DNA of 21,977 bases, taken from the NCBI GenBank assembly GCA_014360945.1, contig JACIWM010000011.1:1-21977 (forward strand), given 5' to 3'. Both the position numbers and the translations under genes were made by a program. Positions 6,088 through 13,865 of this stretch are shown here, in pieces. The DNA is from Candidatus Bipolaricaulota bacterium. Its GTDB lineage: Bacteria > Bipolaricaulota > Bipolaricaulia > Bipolaricaulales > Bipolaricaulaceae. A model generated the notes under the pieces. That model did not search any database. It worked only from the letters and a program-made list of their open reading frames with translations, and was not told where the DNA came from. Each line of letters opens with the position of its first letter. Position 1 is the stretch's first letter.

Positions 6088-7566
6088 ATGCGTTCCTCGG
6101 ATCTGGCCATCGTTCTCAGGAACCTCGGGCTTTTGTCCCTGGTGGTGGCCTTCATGGCCGCGGGGTCCTTGCCCGTGGCCATCTTCTTTGGGGAGAGCTT
6201 CGCCTTTTGGCCTTTGGTGCTCACGGTTTTGACGGCTTTGGCCCTTTGGGCCGGCCTTTACTGGCCGTTTCGAGGAGCCGGGGAGACCCAGCTTTGGCAC
6301 GGCCTCCTTGTGGCGGGATTCGGCTGGCTTTTGGTGGCCACCCTGGGCGCCCTCCCCCTCTTCCTCATCTCCCATAAGCTCGGAGGGGGCCTCCTCTACC
6401 CCTACGCCGATTTCACCAGCGCCTTCTTCGAGAGCGTCTCGGGCTTTACCGGAACCGGGCTCACCATGGCCCTCCGGCCCGATCTCCTTCCCAAAACCCT
6501 GCAATGGTGGCGGTCGTTCACGGAGTGGATCGGCGGGATGGGGGTGATCGTCCTCATGATCACCATCCTCACCGGCCCGGGGCTTTCCGCTGCTACCCTC
6601 TATTTCGCCGAGGCCAGAACGGAAAAGATCCATCCCTCCGTGCGCTCCACCGTGCGCACCATGTGGTGGATCTTCGGGCTTTACACGGTCCTAAGCGCCT
6701 TGGCCTTCGCGAGCACGGGCATGCCCCCATGGGAGGCCCTGAACCACGCCATGACCGGGGTGGCCACGGGCGGATTCTCCCTTTGGCCCGATTCCTTGGG
6801 ACGTTATCGGTCAGTGGCCGTGGAGGTCGTGGCCATCTTGTCCATGGTGGTGGGCGCGGTGAGCTTCGTTGTGCACTACCGGTTGTTTCAGGAAGGGCCG
6901 AAGATTCTCTGGCGGGACGTCCAGACCCGCTGGTTTTTGTACCTCCTTCTTTGCGGGATTGGGATTTTGGGGTTGGTGTTATGGCCCGGTCTCCGTCCGA
7001 GTTCGGCGTTTCGCGTTTCGGCGTTTCAATTCGTCTCGGCCATGACCTGCACCGGCTTTCAGACCGTGGACCTCTCCAAATTTTCGGAGGCCGGGAAATT
7101 CCTGCTCACAATGGCGATGATCGTGGGCGGGGCTGCGGGATCCACGGCGGGCGGGATAAAGGTGATGCGGTTGCTTTTATTGGTGCAGGGCGTGACCTGG
7201 CAGATAAAACGGCTTTTGGCCCCGCCGGATGCGGTTATCACCTCTCGCCTGGGTGGGGAACGCTACTCCCCTGAGGAGGTATTCCGCCGCATGAGCCAGG
7301 CCGCGGCCCTCTTCTTTCTGTGGTTGGTCTTCCTCTTCCTGGGCACGTTCCTTCTGGCCCAGTTCTATCCGGCCGGAAAATTCACGCTCGCCGACTTCCT
7401 TTTTGAGGTGGCCTCCGCCCAAAGCAACGTGGGCCTCTCCGTGGGAATCACCCATCCGGAGATGCCCACCTTGGCCAAACTCCTTCTTTCCTTCCACATG
7501 TGGCTTGGGCGGCTGGAGATCATCCCGGTTTTGGTTCTTCTGCGCACCATTCTTCGCCGTCGCTAG
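6088..7566 (+). CDS. trkH: Trk potassium uptake channel subunit TrkH
   Basis: 492 residues, an inner-membrane K+ transporter of the TrkH/KtrB superfamily with four pore repeats. The four selectivity-filter segments can be read in order: SGFTGTGL (118-125), TGVATGGFS (223-231), TCTGFQT (320-326) and QSNVGLS (445-451). Also present are WIGGMGVIVL, the gating-loop sequence VGGAAGSTAGGIK (347-359) and the conserved C-terminal MWLGRLEIIPVLVLL. The start has little ribosome-site signal, so reinitiation after trkA is likely. The stop TAG shares its CTAG palindrome with the stop of the convergent gene. No terminator lies between them. Confidence 0.96.
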   Translation: MRSSDLAIVLRNLGLLSLVVAFMAAGSLPVAIFFGESFAFWPLVLTVLTALALWAGLYWPFRGAGETQLWHGLLVAGFGWLLVATLGALPLFLISHKLGGGLLYPYADFTSAFFESVSGFTGTGLTMALRPDLLPKTLQWWRSFTEWIGGMGVIVLMITILTGPGLSAATLYFAEARTEKIHPSVRSTVRTMWWIFGLYTVLSALAFASTGMPPWEALNHAMTGVATGGFSLWPDSLGRYRSVAVEVVAILSMVVGAVSFVVHYRLFQEGPKILWRDVQTRWFLYLLLCGIGILGLVLWPGLRPSSAFRVSAFQFVSAMTCTGFQTVDLSKFSEAGKFLLTMAMIVGGAAGSTAGGIKVMRLLLLVQGVTWQIKRLLAPPDAVITSRLGGERYSPEEVFRRMSQAAALFFLWLVFLFLGTFLLAQFYPAGKFTLADFLFEVASAQSNVGLSVGITHPEMPTLAKLLLSFHMWLGRLEIIPVLVLLRTILRRR

Positions 7567-8399
7567 TCGGGGTGATAGATCCCGTCCAAAAAGCGCAGGA
7601 CCTTTTTCTCGCGCGCCAGTTGATCCGCTTCCTCGGTGATGGTCCGTCCGGCCACAACGGGAACGGCTTTAACTCCCAGGCGCGAAAGAAGCTCGGCTCG
7701 GCGCCAGGCCCGCTCCACATCGGTGGTATCCACCACCCACGAGACCTCGCCCACAAGGTAAACCTCGGCGTCGTCCCGCTTCTTGCGCCCCCAGACCACA
7801 AGGTCCGCCAAAAGGAGTTCGTCCCGTTCCTCCTCGGAGAGCACTTCCCTGGCCTTCTCGGAGTCCAAAATCTCCATGAGTTCGGAGTCGGGGATGAGGC
7901 GCGCCCGGCGCAGGATCTTCGCGAAATAGGCGGGCGCCCGCTCCCGGTAGCGGAGCTCCAGAGTAATTCCCTTGAGGTCGGCCACATCGGCCTCAGTGCG
8001 GCGCTGAGCCTCCACCAAGGTGGTCATGCGGGAAATAAGCTCCTGCAAGGCCTTCTCGGTGCGGGCCTGCGCCTCGGCAAGCTGAGCCATTCTCTCTTCG
8101 AGCCTGGTCAGCCGCTCCTCCGCCCGGGCCTGCGCTTCGGCGAGTTGGGTTACCCTCTCTTCCAGACGGGCCAAGAATTCTTCAGCCCGGGCTTGGGCCT
8201 CCGCCAGCTGGATCACTTTTTCTTCCAGGCGGGCTTGGGCCGCGGCTAAGCGATCCACTTTCTCCGCAAGCTCCCGGAAAAGCTCGGGCAAAGAAAGGAT
8301 CTCCGGGGCCAAAAGGAGGGCCCGGAGCTCCTCCCGCCACTCGGGATGCTCCCGAAGGAGCTTTACCAGGTCATGAAAATCCCGCACGGTGAAGGCCAT
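7563..8399 (-). CDS. Coiled-coil protein with C-terminal nuclease-like (PD-(D/E)XK-type) domain
   Basis: 278 residues from ATG 8399; a TTG three codons upstream is possible. Residues 1-36 are a short helical head (FHDLVKLLREHPEWREELRALLL). Residues 37-143 form a long coiled coil, with three near-identical 21-residue units at 57-119 (R-L-E-E-x-V/M then x-Q-L-A-E-A-Q-A-R) and degenerate copies on both sides. The C-terminal domain (about 145-278) has ADLVVWGRKK, VYLVGEVSWVVD and an R-A-x-L-L helix, then VKAVPVVAG. This resembles coiled-coil plus restriction-endonuclease-fold families (DUF3782-like) common in cyanobacteria and Chloroflexi, but the expected E-x-K is E-x-S (Glu 218, Ser 220). Activity is therefore uncertain. 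It follows gcvPB after 29 bases on the same strand, with no obvious ribosome site. Confidence 0.8.
   Translation of the reverse strand: MAFTVRDFHDLVKLLREHPEWREELRALLLAPEILSLPELFRELAEKVDRLAAAQARLEEKVIQLAEAQARAEEFLARLEERVTQLAEAQARAEERLTRLEERMAQLAEAQARTEKALQELISRMTTLVEAQRRTEADVADLKGITLELRYRERAPAYFAKILRRARLIPDSELMEILDSEKAREVLSEEERDELLLADLVVWGRKKRDDAEVYLVGEVSWVVDTTDVERAWRRAELLSRLGVKAVPVVAGRTITEEADQLAREKKVLRFLDGIYHPD
8043..8231 (-). repeat. Three tandem 63-bp repeats encoding a coiled coil
   Basis: Residues 57-77, 78-98 and 99-119 of the coiled-coil protein are three copies of a 21-residue unit (three heptads) built on LEER and QLAEAQAR. They correspond to three 63-bp DNA units. DNA similarity between the units suggests expansion by slippage or unequal crossing over. 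Confidence 0.8.
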
Positions 8400-8428
8400 G
8401 TCCGCCAAAGTTTACCGGATTTTGCGGC

Positions 8429-9880
8429 CTAATTTCCCGGGAAGGGCTCGCGGAGGATGGGCTGGCGCACGGCCCGGGCCTCGTCGAGCCTCCGCACCGG
8501 CGCATTGTGGGGCGCTTCTTTCAAAAGCGCGGGATTCGTGCGGGCTTCCTCGGCGATCTTCAGCATGGCCTCGCAGAACGTGTCCAAAACCTCTTTGGGC
8601 TCGGTCTCCGTGGGCTCGATCATCAGGGCCTCCCGGACGATCAGGGGGAAATAGATCGTGGGCGGATGGAACCCGTAATCGATGAGACGTTTGGCAATAT
8701 CAAGGGTGCGGATCCCTTCCCCAAGGCCCTCGCCGGAGAGGACGAACTCGTGCTTGCACAGGCGATCGTAGGGAAGCTTATAGGTGCCCTTGAGGCGCAC
8801 CCGAAGGTAATTGGCAGCGAGGACGGCGGCCGCCGACACTTCCCGCATCCCCTCGTCGCCCAGGGTGAGGATGTAGGCGAGAGCCTTCACCATGACCAGG
8901 AAATTTCCAAAATACGGGTGAACCCGGCCGATGGACTTCGGCTTATCGTAGTTCAGCCGGAATTTTTCCCCGTCCTTCACGATCTCCGGGACGGGAAGGT
9001 AGGGAACGAGCGGCTCGGAGACGGCCAAGGGTCCGGCACCGGGGCCACCGCCACCATGGGGGGTGGAGAAGGTTTTGTGCAGGTTGAAGTGGAAGATGTC
9101 CGCGCCCATGTCGCCGGGCCGGGCCCGCCCCAAAAACGCGTTGAGGTTCGCCCCATCAAAATAGCAAAGCCCGCCGGCTTCGTGCACGAGCTTTGTGATC
9201 TCGAGGATGTCTTCCTCAAAAATTCCCAAGGTGTTGGGGACGGTGAGCATGATCCCGGCCACGGTCTCATCGAGATTTCGTTTCAAGGCGTCAAGATCCA
9301 CCATGCCCCGCCGGTCGGAAGGGATGGAGACGACACGGAACCCAGCCATGGCCGCGGAGGCCGGGTTCGTGCCGTGGGCGGAGTCGGGAAGGAGGATCTT
9401 CTCCCGGCGGGGAAGCTCGCCCCGGTCCTCGAAATAGCGCTTGATGAGGAACATGCCGGTGAGCTCGCCATGGGCCCCAGCCGCGGGCTGCAAGGTGATC
9501 CCCGGCATCCCGGCAATTCCCTTCAGGTACTCGGAAAGCTCCCAAAGGACCGCAAGCGCTCCCTGGATTTCCTCCTCGGAAAGAAGGGGATGAAGTCCCG
9601 TAAATCCCGGAAGCCAGGCAAGATCCTCGTGAAGTTTGGGGTTGTACTTCATCGTGCAGCTTCCCAGGGGATAAAAGCCCGTGTCCACTCCGTAGTTCAG
9701 GCAGGAAAGGTGGGTGTAATGGCGGATAAGTTCGGGTTGGGAAACCTCGGGAAGCCGGGGCGACTCTTTCCTTCGCATCCCTTCCGGGATTTTCTGGAGG
9801 AGTTCCTCCTCCTTCCGGGAAAGATTCGGCAACGCCAACGCTTTTCGGCCTTTTTGTCCACGCGCGTAGATGGTGGGCAT
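8429..9880 (-). CDS. gcvPB: Glycine dehydrogenase (decarboxylating) subunit 2
   Basis: 483 residues. This is the C-terminal half of the split P-protein. With gcvPA it forms the PLP enzyme that decarboxylates glycine and passes the aminomethyl group to lipoyl-GcvH. The PLP lysine is Lys 269 in FHFNLHKTFSTPHGGGGPG, with other family blocks GFYPLGSCTMKYNP (68-81), DSAHGTNPASA (166-176), LTVPNTLG (212-219) and CYFDGANLNA (239-248). The ATG at 9880 is chosen because AAAGGAG stands seven bases upstream and because MPTIYARG matches the usual start; an upstream in-frame ATG at 9967 lies inside gcvPA. Only four bases separate it from the gcvPA stop. Confidence 0.97.
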   Translation of the reverse strand: MPTIYARGQKGRKALALPNLSRKEEELLQKIPEGMRRKESPRLPEVSQPELIRHYTHLSCLNYGVDTGFYPLGSCTMKYNPKLHEDLAWLPGFTGLHPLLSEEEIQGALAVLWELSEYLKGIAGMPGITLQPAAGAHGELTGMFLIKRYFEDRGELPRREKILLPDSAHGTNPASAAMAGFRVVSIPSDRRGMVDLDALKRNLDETVAGIMLTVPNTLGIFEEDILEITKLVHEAGGLCYFDGANLNAFLGRARPGDMGADIFHFNLHKTFSTPHGGGGPGAGPLAVSEPLVPYLPVPEIVKDGEKFRLNYDKPKSIGRVHPYFGNFLVMVKALAYILTLGDEGMREVSAAAVLAANYLRVRLKGTYKLPYDRLCKHEFVLSGEGLGEGIRTLDIAKRLIDYGFHPPTIYFPLIVREALMIEPTETEPKEVLDTFCEAMLKIAEEARTNPALLKEAPHNAPVRRLDEARAVRQPILREPFPGN

Positions 9881-9884
9881 TTCT

Positions 9885-11216
9885 CTACTCCTTTCCCGCC
9901 AAGGAAGAGAGGCTGCGCACGAAAAGGTCGAGCTCTTCAGGAGTGCGCTTCTCCGTGACCGCCACAAGGAACGCGTTTTTCACCCCGCATTTTTCCAACA
10001 GGGCCGGGCCGGCCACGGCGATCCCTGCCTCCCGCAGCTTCCGCACCGCCCGCTCCGCCTCGGAGAAGCTCACAGCAAATTCATAAAGGAACGGTCCGGA
10101 AAAGGCGGGCCGGAAGCCGGGAAGGGAGAAGATCCGCTCCGCAAGGTCATGGGCCCGCTCCATGGAAAGGAGGGCGATCCTTTTCAATCCCTCCGGGCCC
10201 AGGGCTGCCAGATAAACTGTGGCCGCCAACGCACAGAGGGCGGAGTTGGTGCAGATGTTGGAAGTGGCCTCCTCCCGGCGGATATGCTGTTCTCTTGTTT
10301 GGAAGGCCATCACATAGCCTTCCTTTCCTTCGGCGTCCACCGTCCTTCCCGAAACCCTTCCCGGCATGCGCCGCAGGTACTCCATCTTTGTGGCGAAAAT
10401 TCCCAAAAGGGGCCCACCGAAGGAGAGGGGGAGGCCCAGGACCTGGCCTTCGCCCACCACCACGTCCGCCCCGAACTTCCCTGGAGGTTCCAGGACCCCT
10501 AAAGCGATGGGGTTCACGTACACGATGAGAAAGGCCTTCCCCAGCCTCTCCTTGAGGCTGGAAAGATCCTCCACCACCCCGAAGAAGTTCGGCTCCTGCA
10601 CGATGAGGGCGCACGTATCCTCGGGAATTTCCGAAAGGGTAAGCTGGCCCTGTTCGTCGTAGGGAACGTCCACAAGCTCAAGGCCAGCGGCCCAGACGTA
10701 AGTGGCCAAAACCTCTCGCACGTTCGGGTTCAAGGACTTTGGGACGAGGACAGCTTTTCCGCCCACGGTGCGGCGGGCCATGTACACGGCCTCCGCCAGG
10801 GCCGTGGCCCCGTCGTACATGGAGGCGTTGGCCACCTCCATTCCTGTGAGCTCGCACACCATCGTCTGGTACTCGAACATCCAAGTCAGGGTCCCTTGGG
10901 AGATCTCCGGTTGGTACGGGGTATAGGCCGTGTAGAACTCCGAGCGGGAAAGAACGTGGCCCACCACGGGCGGGACGTAGTGGTCATAGAGCCCGGCCCC
11001 TAAAAACGGGATGAGTTTTGTTCCCGTGGAGCGCTGGGAAAGTCCGGTGATGTAGCGGTGGACCCAGATCTCGTCCCGGGGAGGGAGGCCCAAAGGTTGG
11101 AAGCGCCTTCGTACCTCCTCTGGAATATCGGAAAAAAGGGCCTCCACATCCGGGAGGCCCACCGCCGAAAGCATCTCCTCAATATCGCGCCTTGTGTGCG
11201 GTATGTACGGGTTCAT
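9885..11216 (-). CDS. gcvPA: Glycine dehydrogenase (decarboxylating) subunit 1
   Basis: 443 residues, the normal length for the N-terminal half of the split P-protein. The start YIPHTRRDIEEML is characteristic. Further blocks are FLGAGLYDHYVPPVV, TAYTPYQPEISQGTLTWMFE, NASMYDGATALAEA, QEPNFFGVVED, GEGQVLGLPLSFGGPLLG, RMPGRVSGRT, QTREQHIRREEATSNICTN and ALCALAATVYLA. It pairs with GcvPB to form the active site. Its ATG overlaps the gcvH stop as ATGA, so translation is probably coupled. The split form is typical of Gram-positive, thermophilic and many deep-branching bacteria, in contrast to the single GcvP of E. coli. Confidence 0.97.
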   Translation of the reverse strand: MNPYIPHTRRDIEEMLSAVGLPDVEALFSDIPEEVRRRFQPLGLPPRDEIWVHRYITGLSQRSTGTKLIPFLGAGLYDHYVPPVVGHVLSRSEFYTAYTPYQPEISQGTLTWMFEYQTMVCELTGMEVANASMYDGATALAEAVYMARRTVGGKAVLVPKSLNPNVREVLATYVWAAGLELVDVPYDEQGQLTLSEIPEDTCALIVQEPNFFGVVEDLSSLKERLGKAFLIVYVNPIALGVLEPPGKFGADVVVGEGQVLGLPLSFGGPLLGIFATKMEYLRRMPGRVSGRTVDAEGKEGYVMAFQTREQHIRREEATSNICTNSALCALAATVYLAALGPEGLKRIALLSMERAHDLAERIFSLPGFRPAFSGPFLYEFAVSFSEAERAVRKLREAGIAVAGPALLEKCGVKNAFLVAVTEKRTPEELDLFVRSLSSLAGKE

Positions 11217-11596
11217 CCCCCTCCCTTCACGAGCTCCTCATAGGCCTCGGGCGTAAGAAGGGTCTCCACTTCCTTGGCGTCGGCCACCGCTAAAACGAAA
11301 AGCCAGCCTTGACCGTAGGGGTCCTTGTTGATGAGGTCCGGGCTTTTGGTGACGGTTTCGTTCACCTCCACCACTTTCCCCGAAAGGGGAGCAAAAACCT
11401 CGCCCACGGCCTTCACCGACTCCACCGTGGCCGTTCTTTCCCCCTTCTTCACCTCTTTCCCCACGGGCGGAAGCTCCACATACACGATGTCGCCCAAGGA
11501 TTTTTGGGCGTGATCGGTGATGCCCACCCGTGCCCTGCCATCCTCCAGCCGGACCCACTCGTGGTCCTTGGTGTACCGCAGATCCTTGGGAACCAA
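11213..11596 (-). CDS. gcvH: Glycine cleavage system H protein
   Basis: 127 residues. The lipoylated carrier that shuttles the aminomethyl group between P, T and L proteins. The lipoyl lysine is Lys 62 in VESVKAVGEV. Also present are TKDHEWVR (9-16), VGITDHAQKSLGDIVYVELP (24-43) and the N-x-D-P-Y-G-Q-G-W-L motif near the end. The start is TTG at 11596: GAAAGGAGG lies four bases before it, no ATG fits, and the first family residues follow at once. It begins 12 bases after the dnaB stop, so the ribosome site overlaps that stop. A T protein (gcvT) would usually be next door but is not in this window. Confidence 0.95.
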   Translation of the reverse strand: MVPKDLRYTKDHEWVRLEDGRARVGITDHAQKSLGDIVYVELPPVGKEVKKGERTATVESVKAVGEVFAPLSGKVVEVNETVTKSPDLINKDPYGQGWLFVLAVADAKEVETLLTPEAYEELVKGGG

Positions 11597-11608
11597 CCCG
11601 CCTCCTTT

Positions 11609-12967
11609 CTAGAACGGAACTTCCTCCACTTCCTTTGTGGGGGAGTAGAAGCTCACAAATCCCTTATGGAAAAGAAGGCGAAAGCTCCCGGTTGGGCCGT
11701 TCCTCTGCTTGGCCACGATGAGCTCCGTCTCCACCACGGGAGCATCATCAGCCTTCTTTCCCTCCGGTCGGTGGATGAACACCACCAGATCCGCGTCTTG
11801 CTCGATGGCCCCGGACTCCCGCAGATCCGAAAGTCTTGGCCTTGCGTCTTCACCGCGTCGCTCCACCTGTCGGTTGAGTTGAGAGCAGGCCACCACGGGA
11901 ACTCCCAATTCCCGCGCCAACCCTTTCAAGGTTCGGGAAACGTAAGCGATCTGCTGCTCCCGCACGTCCGTTTTAATCCCGGCCTCCACAAGCTGGAGGT
12001 AATCCACGATCACTAGATCTAGACCATATTCGCGCATCATCTGCCGGGCTTTCGCTTTGATGGAAAGGACCGTGGCGTTGGGTGTGTCGTCGATGAGGAT
12101 CACCGCGTCGTTGAGGCGGCCGGCGGCAGCGGCAATGAGGCCCCATTTGGCCGGGGGAAGATAGCCCGAGCGCAATCGGTGCAGGTCCACCTGAGCCTCG
12201 GCACAAAGAAGCCGCTCCAAAATCTGCTCTTTGGTCATCTCCAGGGAGAAAATGCCCACCTTCTTCCCCTGGCGGAGGGCGGCATCGCGGGCGATGTTCA
12301 GGGCGAGGGCGGTTTTCCCTGTTCCCGGCCGGCCGGCGATGACGATGAGATCGGAAGGGCGGAGCCCAGCGGTATAGGCGTCGAACTCCTGGAAACCCGT
12401 GGAGATGGCCGTGACCGGCCGCCGTTTGGGGTCCCGGTGAAGCTCCTCCAGCACCTCCAGATGGGCAGGGAGAAAATCCCGCAAAAGGAAGTAGCGGGGC
12501 ATGGAGCGCCGCTCGGCGATGGTGAAAATGGCCTCCTCCGCGCGATCCAAAGCCTCCTCGACGGAAGTCTCCTCTTCGTAGCCGAGCTCGGCGATCCTGG
12601 CCGCGGCCTGGATGAGCCAGCGCCGAAGGGCCTTCTGTTCCACAATGTCCGCGTAGTGCTCCACCGCCGCCGTGGCTGGAACCTTCAAAAGGAGCTCCTG
12701 AAGGTAGGTGCGGCCGCCCACGCTGTCCAATTTCCCCCGCTCCTCCAGGCGATTGGCCACCGTAACCACATCGGGAAGCTGCCCGTGCTCGAAAAGCTCA
12801 AGGATGGTACGGTAGATCTCCTGATGGGCCTGGAAGTAGAAGTGTTCGGGGCGGAGGCGGGTGATGAGCCTTGGCACCACCTCCTCGGGAGCGAGCATGG
12901 CCGCGCCAAGGAGGACCTGCTCGGCCTCGGGGTTACGGGGGGTGTAACGGACCTCGCCCTCCAGCAC
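11609..12967 (-). CDS. dnaB: Replicative DNA helicase DnaB
   Basis: 452 residues. Hexameric ring helicase that unwinds DNA at the replication fork and recruits primase. The N-terminal domain (about 8-110) has the usual RNPEAEQVLLGAAML start. The RecA-like domain has STGFQEFDAYTAGL, Walker A AGRPGTGKT (211-219), the glutamate-bearing FSLEMTKEQ (240-248), Walker B LDLVIVDYLQL (316-326), the SQLNR sensor (362-366), DLRESGAIEQDADLV (381-395) and the arginine finger in AKQRNGPTG (419-427). No intein is present. The start is GTG 12967, the only start that keeps the complete N-terminal domain; no ribosome site precedes it, but TAAGAT lies six bases upstream, so it may be leaderless. It is divergent from rpsB and heads the gcv group. 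Confidence 0.97.
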   Translation of the reverse strand: MLEGEVRYTPRNPEAEQVLLGAAMLAPEEVVPRLITRLRPEHFYFQAHQEIYRTILELFEHGQLPDVVTVANRLEERGKLDSVGGRTYLQELLLKVPATAAVEHYADIVEQKALRRWLIQAAARIAELGYEEETSVEEALDRAEEAIFTIAERRSMPRYFLLRDFLPAHLEVLEELHRDPKRRPVTAISTGFQEFDAYTAGLRPSDLIVIAGRPGTGKTALALNIARDAALRQGKKVGIFSLEMTKEQILERLLCAEAQVDLHRLRSGYLPPAKWGLIAAAAGRLNDAVILIDDTPNATVLSIKAKARQMMREYGLDLVIVDYLQLVEAGIKTDVREQQIAYVSRTLKGLARELGVPVVACSQLNRQVERRGEDARPRLSDLRESGAIEQDADLVVFIHRPEGKKADDAPVVETELIVAKQRNGPTGSFRLLFHKGFVSFYSPTKEVEEVPF

Positions 12968-13006
12968 AACCCGATCTTAGCCCATTTTTCTGAACCGGGG
13001 CATGCG

Positions 13007-13035
13007 TTGTGGAGGGAAGATGGCCTGGATATACT
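13007..13035 (+). promoter_or_regulatory. Promoter of rpsB-tsf-pyrH operon
   Basis: TTGTGG (13007-13012) and TATACT (13030-13035) are separated by exactly 17 bases, a good sigma70-type match (5 of 6 in the -10 box). Initiation is expected near 13042, giving a leader of about 29 bases that contains AAGGAGGAGG (13054-13063) before the TTG start. It lies in the gap between divergent dnaB and rpsB. Confidence 0.7.
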
Positions 13036-13070
13036 TGGCCGCTTCCACTGGGAAAGGAGGAGGTTTGCCG

Positions 13071-13862
13071 TTGCTCACGATGAAGGAACTCTTGGAAGCC
13101 GGGGTCCATTTCGGGCACCGCGCCCGCAAATGGAACCCCAAGATGCGCGAGTACATCTACACCGAGCGCAAGGGGATCCACATCATCGACCTCACGAAAA
13201 CCCTGGAGATGTTCGAGAAGGCCTACTTCTTTGTGCGCGAGCAGGCCGCGCAAGGGAAGGGCATCCTCTTTGTGGGCACCAAGCGCCAGGTCCAGGCCAT
13301 CGTGGAGGAGGAGGCCAAGCGGTGCGGGGCCCACTACGTGAATCGCCGGTGGATCGGCGGAACCCTCACCAACTTCGAGACCATCCGCCGCCGCATCCTC
13401 CATATGCTTGAGCTCGAGCGGAATTTCGCCGAGGGAAAGTACGAGCGCCTCCCCATAAAAGAGAGACTCCGCCTGGAAAAGGAACTTTTGCGGCTCAAGC
13501 GTAACTTCGATGGCCTGCGAGACATGGACCGCCTCCCCGGCGTGGTGTTCGTGATCGACCCCACCGTGGAGATCCACGCCGTGCGCGAGGCCAACGCCAT
13601 GAAGATCCCCATTGTGGCCATCTGCGACACCGATGCTGACCCGGACCTCATCGATTACCCCATCCCCGGAAACGACGACGCCATAAAATCCACGCGCCTC
13701 ATCACCTCCCGCATCGCCGACGCGATCCTGGAAGGCCGGGAGGGCCGCGAGGCCGTGGTTCCGCCGGTGGAGGAGGCCGGGGAGATGCCGCGGCCGGAGA
13801 TGATCGCCGTGGACGAGGAACAGCTCATGGAGATGATGGAGAAGCTCGAGGAGAAGGAGTAG
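13071..13862 (+). CDS. rpsB: Small ribosomal subunit protein uS2
   Basis: 263 residues. Binds the 30S subunit late in assembly and is needed for uS1 docking. Diagnostic blocks are TMKELLEAGVHFGH, RKWNPKMREYIYTERKGIHIIDL, FVGTKRQ, YVNRRWIGGTLTNFETI, LPGVVFVIDPTVEIHAVREANAMKIPIVAICDTDADPDLIDYPIPGNDDA (read in separate parts) and RLITSRIADA. An acidic tail (EEQLMEMMEKLEEKE) follows. TTG at 13071 is chosen because AGGAGG stands seven bases upstream; the ATG at 13080 is 16 bases away, too far. The longer frame from 13002 would start upstream of the predicted transcription start. tsf follows after 3 bases, the near-universal arrangement. Confidence 0.95.
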   Translation: MLTMKELLEAGVHFGHRARKWNPKMREYIYTERKGIHIIDLTKTLEMFEKAYFFVREQAAQGKGILFVGTKRQVQAIVEEEAKRCGAHYVNRRWIGGTLTNFETIRRRILHMLELERNFAEGKYERLPIKERLRLEKELLRLKRNFDGLRDMDRLPGVVFVIDPTVEIHAVREANAMKIPIVAICDTDADPDLIDYPIPGNDDAIKSTRLITSRIADAILEGREGREAVVPPVEEAGEMPRPEMIAVDEEQLMEMMEKLEEKE

Positions 13863-13865
13863 GGC

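Noticed and set aside
6990..7035. GCGTTTCG-type direct repeats within trkH
   Set aside because: Short imperfect repeat that encodes normal TrkH residues (SAFRVSAF); likely a chance result of codon choice.
8507..9958. 483-codon plus-strand frame opposite gcvPB
   Set aside because: Shadow of a highly conserved gene; no ribosome site or recognisable motif.
12179..13411. 410-codon plus-strand frame spanning dnaB and the start of rpsB
   Set aside because: It runs antisense through dnaB and out of frame through rpsB; both real genes have complete motif sets.
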